Shown: one piece after another, positions 8,517 through 17,326 of the stretch
Numbering within the stretch: the stretch's first letter is position 1
How the letters are laid out: every line of letters starts with the position of its first letter
Assembly: GCA_030613245.1 (NCBI GenBank)
Contig: JAUWMI010000012.1
Span: 24,414-88,413, forward strand
Direction: 5' to 3'
Source of the DNA: Candidatus Sumerlaeota bacterium
GTDB taxonomy: Bacteria; Sumerlaeota; Sumerlaeia; MWCT01; JAUWMI01
Length of the DNA stretch: 64,000 bases
Made by a program: the position numbers and the translations under genes
Notes under the pieces: generated by a model
Seen by the model: only the letters and a program-made list of their open reading frames with translations
What the model was told of the DNA's origin: nothing
Database searches by the model: none

Positions 8517-9845
8517 TCAGGATTGAAAAATCTGGTCAAGGCGGACGAGAGGCGTAAGGGACATTTTATATCGCCTGCAGATCTCGAGCGCTTTCGCTGA
8601 AAGCAGAAACCGGCAGATGTCTTTTTGCCAGGTGTGCTGAGCCTGCACGCGAAAAGAGGTTTCAAGGGTAAACGCGACGACGTTCTGAATAGTGCCCGAC
8701 GTGGTGAGCATCTTCGGAAGCGGATGAAAGAAGTCGAGCTGAAGCACCTGCGGCTCGCCGCGTTCGATCATTGCTTCCACACGGCGATTGTAGTCCATCC
8801 AGTATTCCACCACCTCCTCAAACAGACGCAACATCCAGGCATATCCCACATCATCCAGTGCTATAGTGAGCGGCTTGTAGACAAGCACCTCCTCTTGAAC
8901 CATGTAATCCTTCAGCCGGATATCGCGCGTTGTATATCGTGCTTTCCACGACTTTAACTTCGCCGATAGATCAGCATAGGCCTGCATAAAGACCTCGACC
9001 GTAAACTTTTCGCGTGACAACAAGTTGAATTGCAGGAGCATCTCATTGAGCTTGCGGTCCAGCCCTGCAGAGCGCCGCAGAAAGCTCTTCTCTTCAGACC
9101 CGAGCTGGCAGAATTGCACATGATGCTTCGTTGCAAGGGTATCCAGGAAAGTGGTGAGAAACCGCTGAGCATCGGGCAGGCGCTTACGCTGTGCAAGTCG
9201 CTCCGGGGCATCGAGAAAGCGGCGAAACTTGCTGAGGGGTATGCGGCGGCCAAACAGCTGGCTGAAATACCTCAGCAGCAGCAGCTTTTCAAAAAAGCGT
9301 GCCATTGCATCTCGGCTCTCCCCGGTCTTGCTGCCCAGCTCTGCGCTCCATAACTTAACCCATTCGCACAGCTCGCGGCCCAAAAGATCATCAGTGCGTC
9401 GCGGCAGCTGCTCAAGCGTCTCGCGCTGCATCTTCTTTCGGTCAAAATGTGGAAATAATCGTTCGGCCTGCTCTCGCGTATCCTCGCAATAAATCAGGCA
9501 CTCCTCCCGATCCACATCGTATAGATAGGCGCGCTGCCCGTCCACACAAAGCAGGTAAGGCGCGAAAACCTCCTGTTGCACATGGTCGAGCAACAGGCGC
9601 AGCCCGAAGTCCATATCAAGATACTTCTGGTAAAAGTCCTGGTAGCGGCCCAACGCTTCCTGCCTCGCTATTGCGACCACAACCAGCGGCGTTTGCATGG
9701 GATGCAGGGTGGCCGTTAGAAAATGCTGCGTCTTACCCGCTTTCCGCAACACCAGCGGCTTCGGAGCACTATAGTCACCTTCTTCCCATCCGAAATTGTG
9801 CAACACCCCGAACAGTTTCTCAGCTGTTATCTGCGCATCAGGCAC
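8517..9845 (-). CDS. uncharacterised 442-residue protein, restriction-enzyme-like N-terminus
   Basis: The frame begins with GTG behind AAAGGAG. Residues about 1-130 have a mixed alpha/beta pattern, with QRAYLYDVDREECLIY near 105-120, which by eye resembles the N-terminal domain of large type I or IIG restriction subunits. The rest is strongly helical and rich in Leu, Arg and Phe, with no membrane segment. No helicase, methylase or catalytic motif (for example NPPY or DEAD) is present and no modification gene lies nearby. It is therefore not a complete restriction system. It converges on mnmA with a 111-base gap. The function is unknown. Confidence 0.7.
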   Translation of the reverse strand: MPDAQITAEKLFGVLHNFGWEEGDYSAPKPLVLRKAGKTQHFLTATLHPMQTPLVVVAIARQEALGRYQDFYQKYLDMDFGLRLLLDHVQQEVFAPYLLCVDGQRAYLYDVDREECLIYCEDTREQAERLFPHFDRKKMQRETLEQLPRRTDDLLGRELCEWVKLWSAELGSKTGESRDAMARFFEKLLLLRYFSQLFGRRIPLSKFRRFLDAPERLAQRKRLPDAQRFLTTFLDTLATKHHVQFCQLGSEEKSFLRRSAGLDRKLNEMLLQFNLLSREKFTVEVFMQAYADLSAKLKSWKARYTTRDIRLKDYMVQEEVLVYKPLTIALDDVGYAWMLRLFEEVVEYWMDYNRRVEAMIERGEPQVLQLDFFHPLPKMLTTSGTIQNVVAFTLETSFRVQAQHTWQKDICRFLLSAKALEICRRYKMSLTPLVRLDQIFQS

Positions 9846-9950
9846 ACCCGAGCTCCTTTATGCACTTAAAAGAACGATCCCCCGCCCCGTCCCTATCTGC
9901 GAAACAGGAGGTTCAAAATAACCGTCAAGAGGATGCTTATGACGAGGGAG

Positions 9951-10018
9951 AAATTGCAAAATTAAAATTGTAAATATCAAATTTTAAATTTCCGTTTTGC
10001 AATTTTCAATTTACAATT
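9951..10018. repeat. AT-rich interleaved inverted repeats
   Basis: Two inverted-repeat pairs alternate: AAATTGCAAAA (9951-9961) with TTTTGCAATTT (9995-10005), and AATTGTAAAT (9966-9975) with ATTTACAATT (10009-10018). The left and right arms interleave, so both cannot form as one simple hairpin. This fills most of the 315-base gap between two minus-strand genes. Confidence 0.6.
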
Positions 10019-10160
10019 CAATGCTCTGTGTCTCCGTGTCTCGGTGGCTATACTATAAGGAGTCACTAATTTCATTCAACACAAGTAAGCCACTATGTCC
10101 TTGCCTTCCAGAAGTCATATCTCAAAATTCATGCGGGGCTCGTTGCGCGATTGTGCTTAT

Positions 10161-10739
10161 TTAAGGATTCTTCGTCCCTTGCGTCCTCCGCTGTACCGCG
10201 CGCCGCTTTTTTGGCCTGTAGCGCTCCTCTTCGCTGAAGATGCAGCCGCAGTAGCCCTGCATATAAAATCCCAGCTGCCGACCCTGTTCGTGAGCCTGGC
10301 GATAGCCCGGCCGCCAATCGCGCCAGACAAATTCCACCCCATGCGCTGCTGCAGCCGCAAGGCCAGCTGCCTTGATCGCCTCATGGTGCTGATACGGACT
10401 CACCAGCAGCGTTGTACTGAATGCGTCAATCTCCTTCTCCTGCGCCACACGTGCAGTCTCGTTTAGCCGCAGCGCGTAGCAAACCCCACAGCGTTCGGGA
10501 ACTTGCTTGCCCAGCAATGCGCCCAGGAACGACTCCAGCTCGTACTCTTCATTATAGATCGCTGCAATTCCTTGTGCATTGCAGTAGTCTTTAACACAGA
10601 CGAGCCGCTTGCGAAACTCCCGATAAGGATGAACATTCGGGTTGTAAAAGAAAACAACAACTTCCAATCCCTCCTCACGCAATGCCCCAAGAGGATAAAG
10701 GAGGCACGATGCACAACACGTATGAAGCAACACGCGCAT
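10161..10739 (-). CDS. queH: epoxyqueuosine reductase QueH
   Basis: QueH reduces epoxyqueuosine in tRNA to queuosine and is the non-orthologous replacement for cobalamin-dependent QueG. The product has about 190 residues. It begins MRVLLHTCCASC, the paired-cysteine motif of the family, and has FYNPNVHPYREFRKR, ERCGVCYALRL (further metal-cluster cysteines), STTLLVSPYQHH, and GYCGCIFSEEERY near the end. The ATG at 10739 was chosen because GGAG lies seven bases upstream and the motif sits at the N-terminus; the frame is open for 25 more codons. No other queuosine genes are in the window. Confidence 0.93.
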   Translation of the reverse strand: MRVLLHTCCASCLLYPLGALREEGLEVVVFFYNPNVHPYREFRKRLVCVKDYCNAQGIAAIYNEEYELESFLGALLGKQVPERCGVCYALRLNETARVAQEKEIDAFSTTLLVSPYQHHEAIKAAGLAAAAAHGVEFVWRDWRPGYRQAHEQGRQLGFYMQGYCGCIFSEEERYRPKKRRAVQRRTQGTKNP

Positions 10740-10915
10740 TCTGGCGCTCCACTGCAGATTCCTTTTCGTAATAGATTCAATAACTACAATAGATAAATCC
10801 TCCGGGAATTGCAATCAAAAAACTCGGCGACGAACAGCGAAAAATCCTTGATTAATCAGCTGCTGCCCGGTAAGTGTCGAAAACAAAGCCTAGTACAAAG
10901 GCGGAGGACATCCTT

Positions 10916-12175
10916 ATGCGCAGAACATCACAAGTACTTCTGGCTGCGTTGCTCATCTTTACAAGCATCAGCCAGGTCCTGCTGGCACAATACGAAGGAG
11001 GGAAGAATCCCGTGGTCAAACCTGGCATTGACATGTTACTTGAAAAGCACCTAAATCTGATTAAAGGCAAAAAGGTCGGCCTGATTACTAACCCCACCGG
11101 TGTGAACGCTCAGTTTATCTCATCCATTGATCTCCTTCACCAGTGCAAGGCATGTAAGCTCGTGGCACTGTTCGGGCCCGAACATGGCATTCGTGGCGAC
11201 TACTTTGCTGGAGTACAAGTAGGGCATACCACAGATACAGCAACGGGCGTCATGACTTACAGTCTCTATCCCAGGTACAAAAAGCCAACGCCAGAAATGC
11301 TTAAGGATGTTGAAGTCCTGCTTTATGACATTCAGGATATCGGCGTTCGCGGCTATACCTACATTTATACCATGGCCTATGCGATGATGGCAGCAAAGGA
11401 GAACAATATTCCCATCATCGTGCTGGATCGTCCTAATCCCCTGGGCGGGGATCTGGTTGATGGAAACATTCTTGATCCAAAGTTCTCCTCTTTTATCGGA
11501 ATGTATCCAATCGCCTACGTATATGGAATGACGCCTGGCGAACTTGCCCTGTACTTTAACAAAGAATTCAAAATTGGGGCAAAACTCAAAGTGGTGAAAA
11601 TGAAGGGCTGGACGCGCTCGATGAAGTACTGGGATACGGGTCTTCCCTGGGTGCCTCCCTCCACGCACATTGCCCGGCCCGACTCGGCCTTCTACTGCGC
11701 CATAACGGGCATTATGGGTGAGCTGCATACAGTTAATGAAGGGGTGGGCTATACGCTTCCCTTTGAGATTGTCGGAGCACCATGGATCAACCCGCAGCAG
11801 CTGGCAGATGATCTCAATCGCCGCAAGCTACCAGGCATCTACTTTCGCCCTATCTCCTACGAGCCTCGATACTTCGCTTTCGCTAACCAAAAATGCCATG
11901 GGGTGCAGATCCACATCACCGATTACGACGCCGTCAAACCCGTTCAGGCCTGTATCCATATCATGGAAGCCATTAATAAGCTCCACCCGGATCAGCACAT
12001 CTTCCAGAATCCCAAGGCACCCAACCGCATCGCTATGTTTGATAAGGCTATGGGGACAGATGAAGTGCGCTTGGCTCTGGAAAAGGGCGCTAGTGCTGAG
12101 GAGATCATCCGCAACTGGCAGCCAGCAGTGGAGAAGTTTCTGAAGACCAGGGACAAGTATTTGCTCTACAAGTAG
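10916..12175 (+). CDS. secreted NamZ-like exo-beta-N-acetylmuramidase (DUF1343)
   Basis: The protein has 419 residues with a signal peptide (MRRTSQVLLAALLIF, cleavage near LLAQ). The DUF1343/GH171 landmarks follow in order: KVGLITNPTGV, LVALFGPEHGIRGD, VLLYDIQDIGVRGYTYIYTM, VLDRPNPLGG and MTPGELALYFN. NamZ removes terminal N-acetylmuramic acid from peptidoglycan fragments, so this is likely a periplasmic or secreted wall-recycling enzyme. GGAGG at 10903-10907 sets the start. It is divergent from queH; the shared 176-base gap contains a TGATTAATCA palindrome (10849-10858) of unknown meaning. Confidence 0.9.
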   Translation: MRRTSQVLLAALLIFTSISQVLLAQYEGGKNPVVKPGIDMLLEKHLNLIKGKKVGLITNPTGVNAQFISSIDLLHQCKACKLVALFGPEHGIRGDYFAGVQVGHTTDTATGVMTYSLYPRYKKPTPEMLKDVEVLLYDIQDIGVRGYTYIYTMAYAMMAAKENNIPIIVLDRPNPLGGDLVDGNILDPKFSSFIGMYPIAYVYGMTPGELALYFNKEFKIGAKLKVVKMKGWTRSMKYWDTGLPWVPPSTHIARPDSAFYCAITGIMGELHTVNEGVGYTLPFEIVGAPWINPQQLADDLNRRKLPGIYFRPISYEPRYFAFANQKCHGVQIHITDYDAVKPVQACIHIMEAINKLHPDQHIFQNPKAPNRIAMFDKAMGTDEVRLALEKGASAEEIIRNWQPAVEKFLKTRDKYLLYK

Positions 12176-12230
12176 GCATTCCAGCCGTGCGTCTGTCTGC
12201 CGACCGGATTTCCTTCAACCTATAACCATT

Positions 12231-12545
12231 GTCCCAACTGGTGACAATGTCTACCCCACCCAATACCCTATTGGCCCTACTGTGTTTATCAACCGACCAC
12301 TCGCCGCCTAGCAGGACAAATCCCAGACGCCCTTCGTGGTAATGTGCTCTGAACAGTATTTGGGCATAACTGCCCCAGAATGTTTCACTACATGAGAACA
12401 GCCATACCCAAGACCTTCCCCACGAAGAAGCATAACGTCTCGTAAACCACTAAGTCTACTGGTCTTATCTTGTTTTCTGAGATATCTTAGAAGCTGGTAT
12501 TGATATTGCTGTATACTTAATGTTCTCCAAAAAGGCTGGTATACT
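12231..12545 (+). repeat. leader repeat, copy A (pilin unit leader)
   Basis: This non-coding stretch is recognisably the same sequence as 14902-15225, and its right part matches 19545-19725. Shared landmarks are ACCCTA, CCCAGACG, GAACAG, TACCCAAGAC, AACCACTAA, TCTTATCTTGTTTT and the GG-N10-GC promoter. It ends where the prepilin-like genes should begin. Together with the pseudogene at 12560 it accounts for the 838-base gap after the muramidase. Confidence 0.8.
12495..12510 (+). promoter_or_regulatory. sigma-54 promoter, unit A
   Basis: TGGTATTGATATTGCT has GG and GC exactly 10 bases apart, as sigma-54 needs at -24/-12. The same sequence recurs at the same place in the other two pilin-unit leaders. 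Confidence 0.7.
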
Positions 12546-12559
12546 TGATATACGTCTCC

Positions 12560-12976
12560 ATAGTCTCAAGTCTCAGATAAAATACATTCAGCATCATTAG
12601 TATAGAATCGAGGTATTAACAAAACTAAGCACTGACGGTGGAAAAAATCTCCTATCCACAATTCCATGCTCCTATTCTCCAGTTGATTCTCCAGTGGGTA
12701 AAGCAGTACTGATCTCAAATTCCTTACTGTAGCGACTCCTCCAAAGACCAGCAGCATTTCGCTGAACACTGCGAACAGCACGCTGGAATCCGAAGCGACC
12801 CTTGTCATTGCTAAGTAGATTAAGAACATGAAGTTTCAACTTATGGAACAGAATACAGCGGTCCAAGTGACGCTGAATTTCAAATATCTCAAGCTGAAGG
12901 GCTTTTCAGAAAACTGGCACCAGATGATTTTGTTGACGCAACATTTAAAACCCAACTTTTTGCACGAAATTCCTAG
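12560..12976 (+). pseudogene. decayed PilW/GspJ-like minor pilin gene
   Basis: This stretch aligns by eye with the 3' three-quarters of the intact minor pilin gene at 20220-20756. Shared pieces include CAAAGACCAGCAGCATTTC, GAACACTGCGAACAGCAC, CAGAATACAG, GCTGAATTTCAAATAT and the common ending GCACGAAATTCCTAG. The frame is broken by stops (for example AAGTAGATTAAG where the intact copy has AAGTATATTAAG) and by short indels. The start and prepilin signal are gone. It sits in the same place relative to the PilX-like gene as the intact copy does, so it is a dead member of unit A. Confidence 0.85.
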
Positions 12977-13013
12977 TCGAAACGCCACTTAAGAAGAAAA
13001 GGAGGACACACGA

Positions 13014-14630
13014 ATGCAGCGTTGTTATTGTGACAGCCCAGGACAATCAAAAGGATTCGCCCTCATCGGCACGATGATTCTATTAATGATCGCGTCGGCT
13101 GCCGTCATGGCGATTATGAGCTTTGCAAATGCAATGAACGATCTCACAACAAGAAAGATTACTCTCGAACAGACATTTGTTATTGCAGAGTCAGGTATTC
13201 ACCAGGCCATCCACTGGTTTAACAAACCGATCGAATCACCAGCTGCCTCGACGATTCAAAATCTCATTGATACCTACGGTGCGGATGAATCTCCGTTCGA
13301 AAATACGAATAGCACAAACTTTCCCCCAACTGATGCTGATCTGGTAACATTGATTGACAATCCAGGTGGCAGCGCTTCAAGCTACGGGATATTCCCCGAA
13401 GGCCACGTCAAGCTGCTGAAAGTTAAGGGGCCTCGGTCCACAGCTCCGACCAACACTGTGTTTACGCTTTATAGCACAGGGGTCAGCGCCGATGGCCATA
13501 CAGAGCAGACTGTTGTGGCCGACGTCTTGCTTTCCAAGTTTAGCGGCATTGCAGTCCCTTCGGCTATTACAGCGGGTGGTACTGTTAGCGCCAAAGGCCA
13601 GTTCAATCTTCACTGGGGCGAAGCCTGGTCTCTTTCCGACATTCAGGTACCTGGCAAAATCTCTGGCGACAAGTTCAGCTTTAATAAGTCGTTCCCCACA
13701 GTGTCAAATGACCCACTGGTCAAAATAATCACCACTGGAATGATCTATGGCAATGATGGGTCGGTATTAGCTCCGGCAGCTCCTCCTGAAGTCGCTGTTC
13801 CGCCTCAATCTGTGGCGCGATCTCCCAGGCTTGATTCCTATGATCCTGAATACGACAATATGTTCCAGCTCTGGGATCGAACCAGTCAGCCAGGGGATAG
13901 GTTGAACATTCCTGACGGGGAGGGGAACTTCCCCGATGAATTCACATATGTTGTAAATGAACTCATGAGTGATCTTGAATACGACCTCTGGAAAGAGCTG
14001 GCACTGGAACGCGGCCAATACTACCGGCCGGATAGTTCTGGCGAGTTCTACGACAATGAGGGCTATCCTCTGTACATAGACAACGATACCAATGAAATTA
14101 CGCGGGCAAGTGAAACCAATGGCAGCTCAAATAAGCGGGCCACAATTAAGGCCCTGTCCATCTATCCGAAAGCGGGCGGCTTTGATGATGAGGCTCTTCC
14201 CTCCAACATTGTTTTTATTGATACCATTGATGGCAATCCGCCTTATGATAACGGCGATGGCGACACGAATCTATGCGACCTGAAATTGACCGGCGGATCA
14301 ACGACAGCGGACTACTTCTATACCAAAGGCGTGTTGTACATTTGTGGCAGCTTACATGTTGGCGGTCTCGGTCCTGGGTCTACACCTTTACTCTCATTGA
14401 CAAATCCCAATACAGGAAGTCCTGAAGAGATTAATATCTGGCATAATGGACTGATCTTTATTGAAGGGGATTTTGAAAACCAGGGTACAAGTGCAGTGTT
14501 TGGCAGTATAGTTGCGAAAAAATCGTTCCACTCTGGTGGTTCCCCAGAAGTCTATTACAATGTGCTTTTGAAAAACGGCATGGCCTTTCCTTTTGCCTCG
14601 AGAATTTCCATCCTCCAGTGGGGCTCATGA
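13014..14630 (+). CDS. PilX-like pilus assembly protein, unit A
   Basis: The 538-residue protein starts with a class III-like leader, SKGFALIGTMILLMIASAA. The Gly-Phe peptidase site is present, but the usual Glu5 is replaced by Gly. AESGIHQAIHWF follows, typical of PilX N-terminal domains. The long remainder is a Gly/Asp/Asn-rich exported region. It ends FPFASRISILQWGS. It is a close paralogue of the gene at 20794-22407 (roughly three quarters of residues match by eye), with nearly the same length and ending. GGAGG precedes the ATG. Its own minor-pilin partner upstream is a pseudogene, so it may be unexpressed or may borrow partners from the other units. A surface or pilus-tip role is inference. 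Confidence 0.82.
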   Translation: MQRCYCDSPGQSKGFALIGTMILLMIASAAVMAIMSFANAMNDLTTRKITLEQTFVIAESGIHQAIHWFNKPIESPAASTIQNLIDTYGADESPFENTNSTNFPPTDADLVTLIDNPGGSASSYGIFPEGHVKLLKVKGPRSTAPTNTVFTLYSTGVSADGHTEQTVVADVLLSKFSGIAVPSAITAGGTVSAKGQFNLHWGEAWSLSDIQVPGKISGDKFSFNKSFPTVSNDPLVKIITTGMIYGNDGSVLAPAAPPEVAVPPQSVARSPRLDSYDPEYDNMFQLWDRTSQPGDRLNIPDGEGNFPDEFTYVVNELMSDLEYDLWKELALERGQYYRPDSSGEFYDNEGYPLYIDNDTNEITRASETNGSSNKRATIKALSIYPKAGGFDDEALPSNIVFIDTIDGNPPYDNGDGDTNLCDLKLTGGSTTADYFYTKGVLYICGSLHVGGLGPGSTPLLSLTNPNTGSPEEINIWHNGLIFIEGDFENQGTSAVFGSIVAKKSFHSGGSPEVYYNVLLKNGMAFPFASRISILQWGS

Positions 14631-14880
14631 GACAGCAGGAGCTTGAAAAAGAGGCCGTAGTGCTAAAGCGGACACTCCCGTGATAAGGTCTTAATCGCTC
14701 AAGTAATACGACTCGTGTCACAGCTCTCGTTCTAGTTATTAGATCCAGCAGTTCTGTTCCAGTCCGCCCCTACTGTTCTTGCTCCGGGATCCCGCTATTG
14801 TGATAGTTAATGTAATCGAGATTGGATCTCATCCCCTGTGGATGCTTTTTTCGTTGCAGCGGATGAATGCTGATCAGGGT
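14631..14880 (+). repeat. unit tail repeat, copy A (decayed terminator)
   Basis: The bases after the stop (GAGACAGCAG..., GAGGCCGTAGTGCTAAAGCGG, ACTCCCGTGA) match the tails at 19200-19391 and 22408-22690. At 14838-14870 the hairpin that ends the other two tails has lost its pairing. Together with the leader at 14902 this fills the 623-base gap before the next gene. Confidence 0.7.
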
Positions 14881-14901
14881 TGTCTCTTCGACCAACAATT
14901 T

Positions 14902-15225
14902 GTGCTCCAATCTGTGACCAGCTCCACCCCGCCTAACACCCTAATGGCCTCCATCATGTCTTTGTCACCGGATCACTCACCGTAATGCGGGTTAGTAATG
15001 CCCAGACGGCTTTTCCATAATGTGTTCTGAACAGAAATTGGGCAACTGCTCCAAAATGTTGCACTTAACAAGAAGAATCCTACCCAAGACTTTCTCCAAT
15101 TAGCAAGCATCACGTCTAGGAAACCACTAATTCTACAGGCTTTATCTTGTTTTACTACATGTGTCAAAAGTTGGCATTGATATTGCATCGTATTTATATG
15201 TCCAAAAAAATTGGGGATCAGGAAA
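14902..15225 (+). repeat. leader repeat, copy B (pilin unit leader)
   Basis: This is homologous to 12231-12545 along its whole length and to 19545-19725 in its right part. It carries the best of the three sigma-54 promoters and directly precedes the HAMP-protein gene. Confidence 0.8.
15171..15187 (+). promoter_or_regulatory. sigma-54 promoter, unit B
   Basis: TTGGCATTGATATTGCA matches the -24/-12 consensus (TTGGCAC-N5-TTGCA) almost base for base, with GG and GC 10 bases apart. It lies 67 bases before the start of the unit B operon. Confidence 0.85.
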
Positions 15226-15253
15226 ATAAACTTTTGATTCGAAGGGAACGATC

Positions 15254-15862
15254 ATGAGCGACATAAAAACACCACGCCGCAATCGGCGCAGGAAGTATAT
15301 GATCAACAGGCGATTCCAGGTATACTGGGTGGGGAGAATTTTCATCCTCGCCTTTGCTGTGCTTGCCAGTTTCGCTTTCTCTTTAGGTCTCTACTTCATC
15401 ACCCCAGCAAGCATGGAGATGCCCGAACCTGATGCGGCATACATGTTTGGGTCTGGGTGGAATTTCAGCGCTCTCAAGGCAATGCTCATTTTCTGGGTTT
15501 TGCTGACACTGCTGGCCTGGATATCCTTTCGCATGTCCCACAGAATCGCTGGACCGATCTACCGCTTTGAGCGCGTTGTGAAGTCCGTGATTGCCGGCGA
15601 CTATGACATGACGGCTATCCAGCTGCGCAAAGGGGACGAGTTTCGGGAATTGGCTAACGATCTCAATAAAATGATGGATGCGCTTCGAGCGCGCCGTGAA
15701 GAAGCGCGAGACATAATCCAGACGCTATCGCAAAACCTGGAAATCCTGGAGCAGACGCAGAACGAGAAAGTAGGCGGATCCGACGCCCAAGAAAATCAAA
15801 GGAAAGAATGCCTCGCTCAGATGCAAAAAGCCCGCTCTGAGCTGATGGAACTTTCCAAATAG
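15254..15862 (+). CDS. two-helix membrane protein with HAMP domain
   Basis: The 202-residue protein has a basic N-terminus, membrane helices at about 28-50 and 73-92, and a HAMP-type region (RIAGPIYRFERVVKSVIAGDY) followed by a coiled coil. It has no kinase, cyclase or methyl-accepting domain. Small proteins of this build sit at the head of pilin operons in other bacteria; by analogy it could pass a membrane signal to the pilus machinery, which is inference. It is the first gene after the unit B sigma-54 promoter, with GAAGGGA before the ATG. Confidence 0.8.
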   Translation: MSDIKTPRRNRRRKYMINRRFQVYWVGRIFILAFAVLASFAFSLGLYFITPASMEMPEPDAAYMFGSGWNFSALKAMLIFWVLLTLLAWISFRMSHRIAGPIYRFERVVKSVIAGDYDMTAIQLRKGDEFRELANDLNKMMDALRARREEARDIIQTLSQNLEILEQTQNEKVGGSDAQENQRKECLAQMQKARSELMELSK

Positions 15863-15955
15863 AGAAAAGAGCAGTCAAAAATAGTTTGCAAGACTTTTGT
15901 GCCGTTCTTAAACCGGCTTCATATTCATCCGCCTCAGGAAGAAAGAAGGCTTTTC

Positions 15956-16594
15956 ATGTATTTTTCCCGATTATTAAAGCCGAGATGCGGATTTTCCCTC
16001 CTTGAGGTAATTATTTCCATGACGCTTCTCGTGCTCATTTCGGTCTCAATAATCACTTCGCTAATGTTTAGCTATCGTATCACGCGGGTCAACACCAATG
16101 CTATTGCGGCCAAGAATATCGCACAGGGCTTTTTTGAAAAGATGGCCATCGATACATTCCCAAACGTGGGCCCGCAGCATTATCCAAACATCGCCTATGA
16201 CAACGAGACCCCCGTCTGGCTGGATGAGGCTATGAATATGTCATGCAGAGTTGAATTTGCATTCAAGGGTTTCGGCACTACCGAAGGGGGCTCGCTATGC
16301 TCCCTTATTGACAACGACACTAATTGGGAGACCAACGAATGGGCGGGTGACACTGTCTATCTCGTGGAGGGAAAAGGTATAGGCAACTTTGCACCGATTA
16401 TATCCAATTCTGTCAACACCCTCCATCTTGGAGACACGCTGGCCGTTTCCCCAGACACAACGACGAAATATATGATCAACAATGGAAAGACCGTCGAGAT
16501 CACAACCACATGGGAATATTGCGGTAAGACTTATGCGCAGACAATTGAGTCACTCATTGTAAATTACAGAGGTGACTCTAATCTGGGTTTATAA
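15956..16594 (+). CDS. PilV-like minor prepilin, unit B
   Basis: The 212-residue protein has a textbook class III signal: RCG, then FSLLEVIISMTLLVLISVS, with Glu at position 5 of the mature form. The PilD-type peptidase should cut after the Gly and methylate the Phe. The mature domain has no recognised fold. The ATG at 15956 was chosen over an upstream GTG because AGAAGG precedes it and the leader then has the usual length. It forms an operon with the two following pilin-like genes. Confidence 0.85.
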   Translation: MYFSRLLKPRCGFSLLEVIISMTLLVLISVSIITSLMFSYRITRVNTNAIAAKNIAQGFFEKMAIDTFPNVGPQHYPNIAYDNETPVWLDEAMNMSCRVEFAFKGFGTTEGGSLCSLIDNDTNWETNEWAGDTVYLVEGKGIGNFAPIISNSVNTLHLGDTLAVSPDTTTKYMINNGKTVEITTTWEYCGKTYAQTIESLIVNYRGDSNLGL

Positions 16595-16655
16595 AAGGGA
16601 GCTTCAGTTACGTCCCGCCTGAGGCGTAACATGGAAGAACGAAAATGCACTTTCG

Positions 16656-16683
16656 CAGGAGATCCTAACCAGGAGATCCTAAC
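16656..16683 (+). repeat. perfect 14-bp tandem repeat containing a ribosome-binding site
   Basis: CAGGAGATCCTAAC occurs twice with no gap. The second copy supplies AGGAG nine bases before the ATG at 16685. The first copy lies 14 bases further up and could serve as a standby site. Confidence 0.9.
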
Positions 16684-16684
16684 T

Positions 16685-17296
16685 ATGTTCACGACCAGGA
16701 GAGCAAAAGCCCCGATTAACCGTATGCGACCGCGCCGGGGGGTTACCTTGACCGAATTCCTAATAGCTGGTGGGCTATTTGTAATCATTGCTGCTGGCCT
16801 CGTGTCTCTTTCGATCATGGTAGGCCGGATGCAAAAAGGTATCTATTCACAGCAGATCGCGCTCAAGAATGCGAAAAAGACGATTGAAATCATAAATCGA
16901 GAAATTCGCCTGGCAAAAACCCCGTTGCGGGTCGTTGATGCCAACGGTAACTCCGTGCAAGCGGGAAACCGAGTGGAATTCTCCAGGTGGGGCGAAACAA
17001 CTGTGCGCAGCATTGAAATCATTTCGCACGACGATGACTTAGCCACCCCCTGGGATAACACGCTTATTTATGACCCTGATACAAACATGAGTGGAGATGA
17101 AGTAAAGGTTACAAAGGGCATTTCGGCCGTTCAACAGGGAGCTGCATTCAGATACACAGGGGCAACAACCCCTCTCATAGTAAAGATGCGAACCGGTGAT
17201 TCCTTAAGGGTGGAAAACACGAAAGCCTCGGACGCTTATACTGGCCCAGGAATGCAGGGGTTCGAAATAAACATCACTGTAGCACCTAGAAACTAA
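16685..17296 (+). CDS. PilW/GspJ-like minor prepilin, unit B
   Basis: The 203-residue protein has the leader MRPRRG followed by VTLTEFLIAGGLFVIIAAG. This is a prepilin signal with Glu5 and with Val at +1 instead of the more common Phe. A region of about 140 residues with beta character follows. The strong AGGAG puts the start at 16685; the open frame continues upstream to 16631. It lies between the PilV-like and PilX-like genes, as expected for a minor pilin cluster. Confidence 0.84.
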   Translation: MFTTRRAKAPINRMRPRRGVTLTEFLIAGGLFVIIAAGLVSLSIMVGRMQKGIYSQQIALKNAKKTIEIINREIRLAKTPLRVVDANGNSVQAGNRVEFSRWGETTVRSIEIISHDDDLATPWDNTLIYDPDTNMSGDEVKVTKGISAVQQGAAFRYTGATTPLIVKMRTGDSLRVENTKASDAYTGPGMQGFEINITVAPRN

Positions 17297-17326
17297 TAGG
17301 AACTCTTCTTAGAAGGAGTTATTTTC

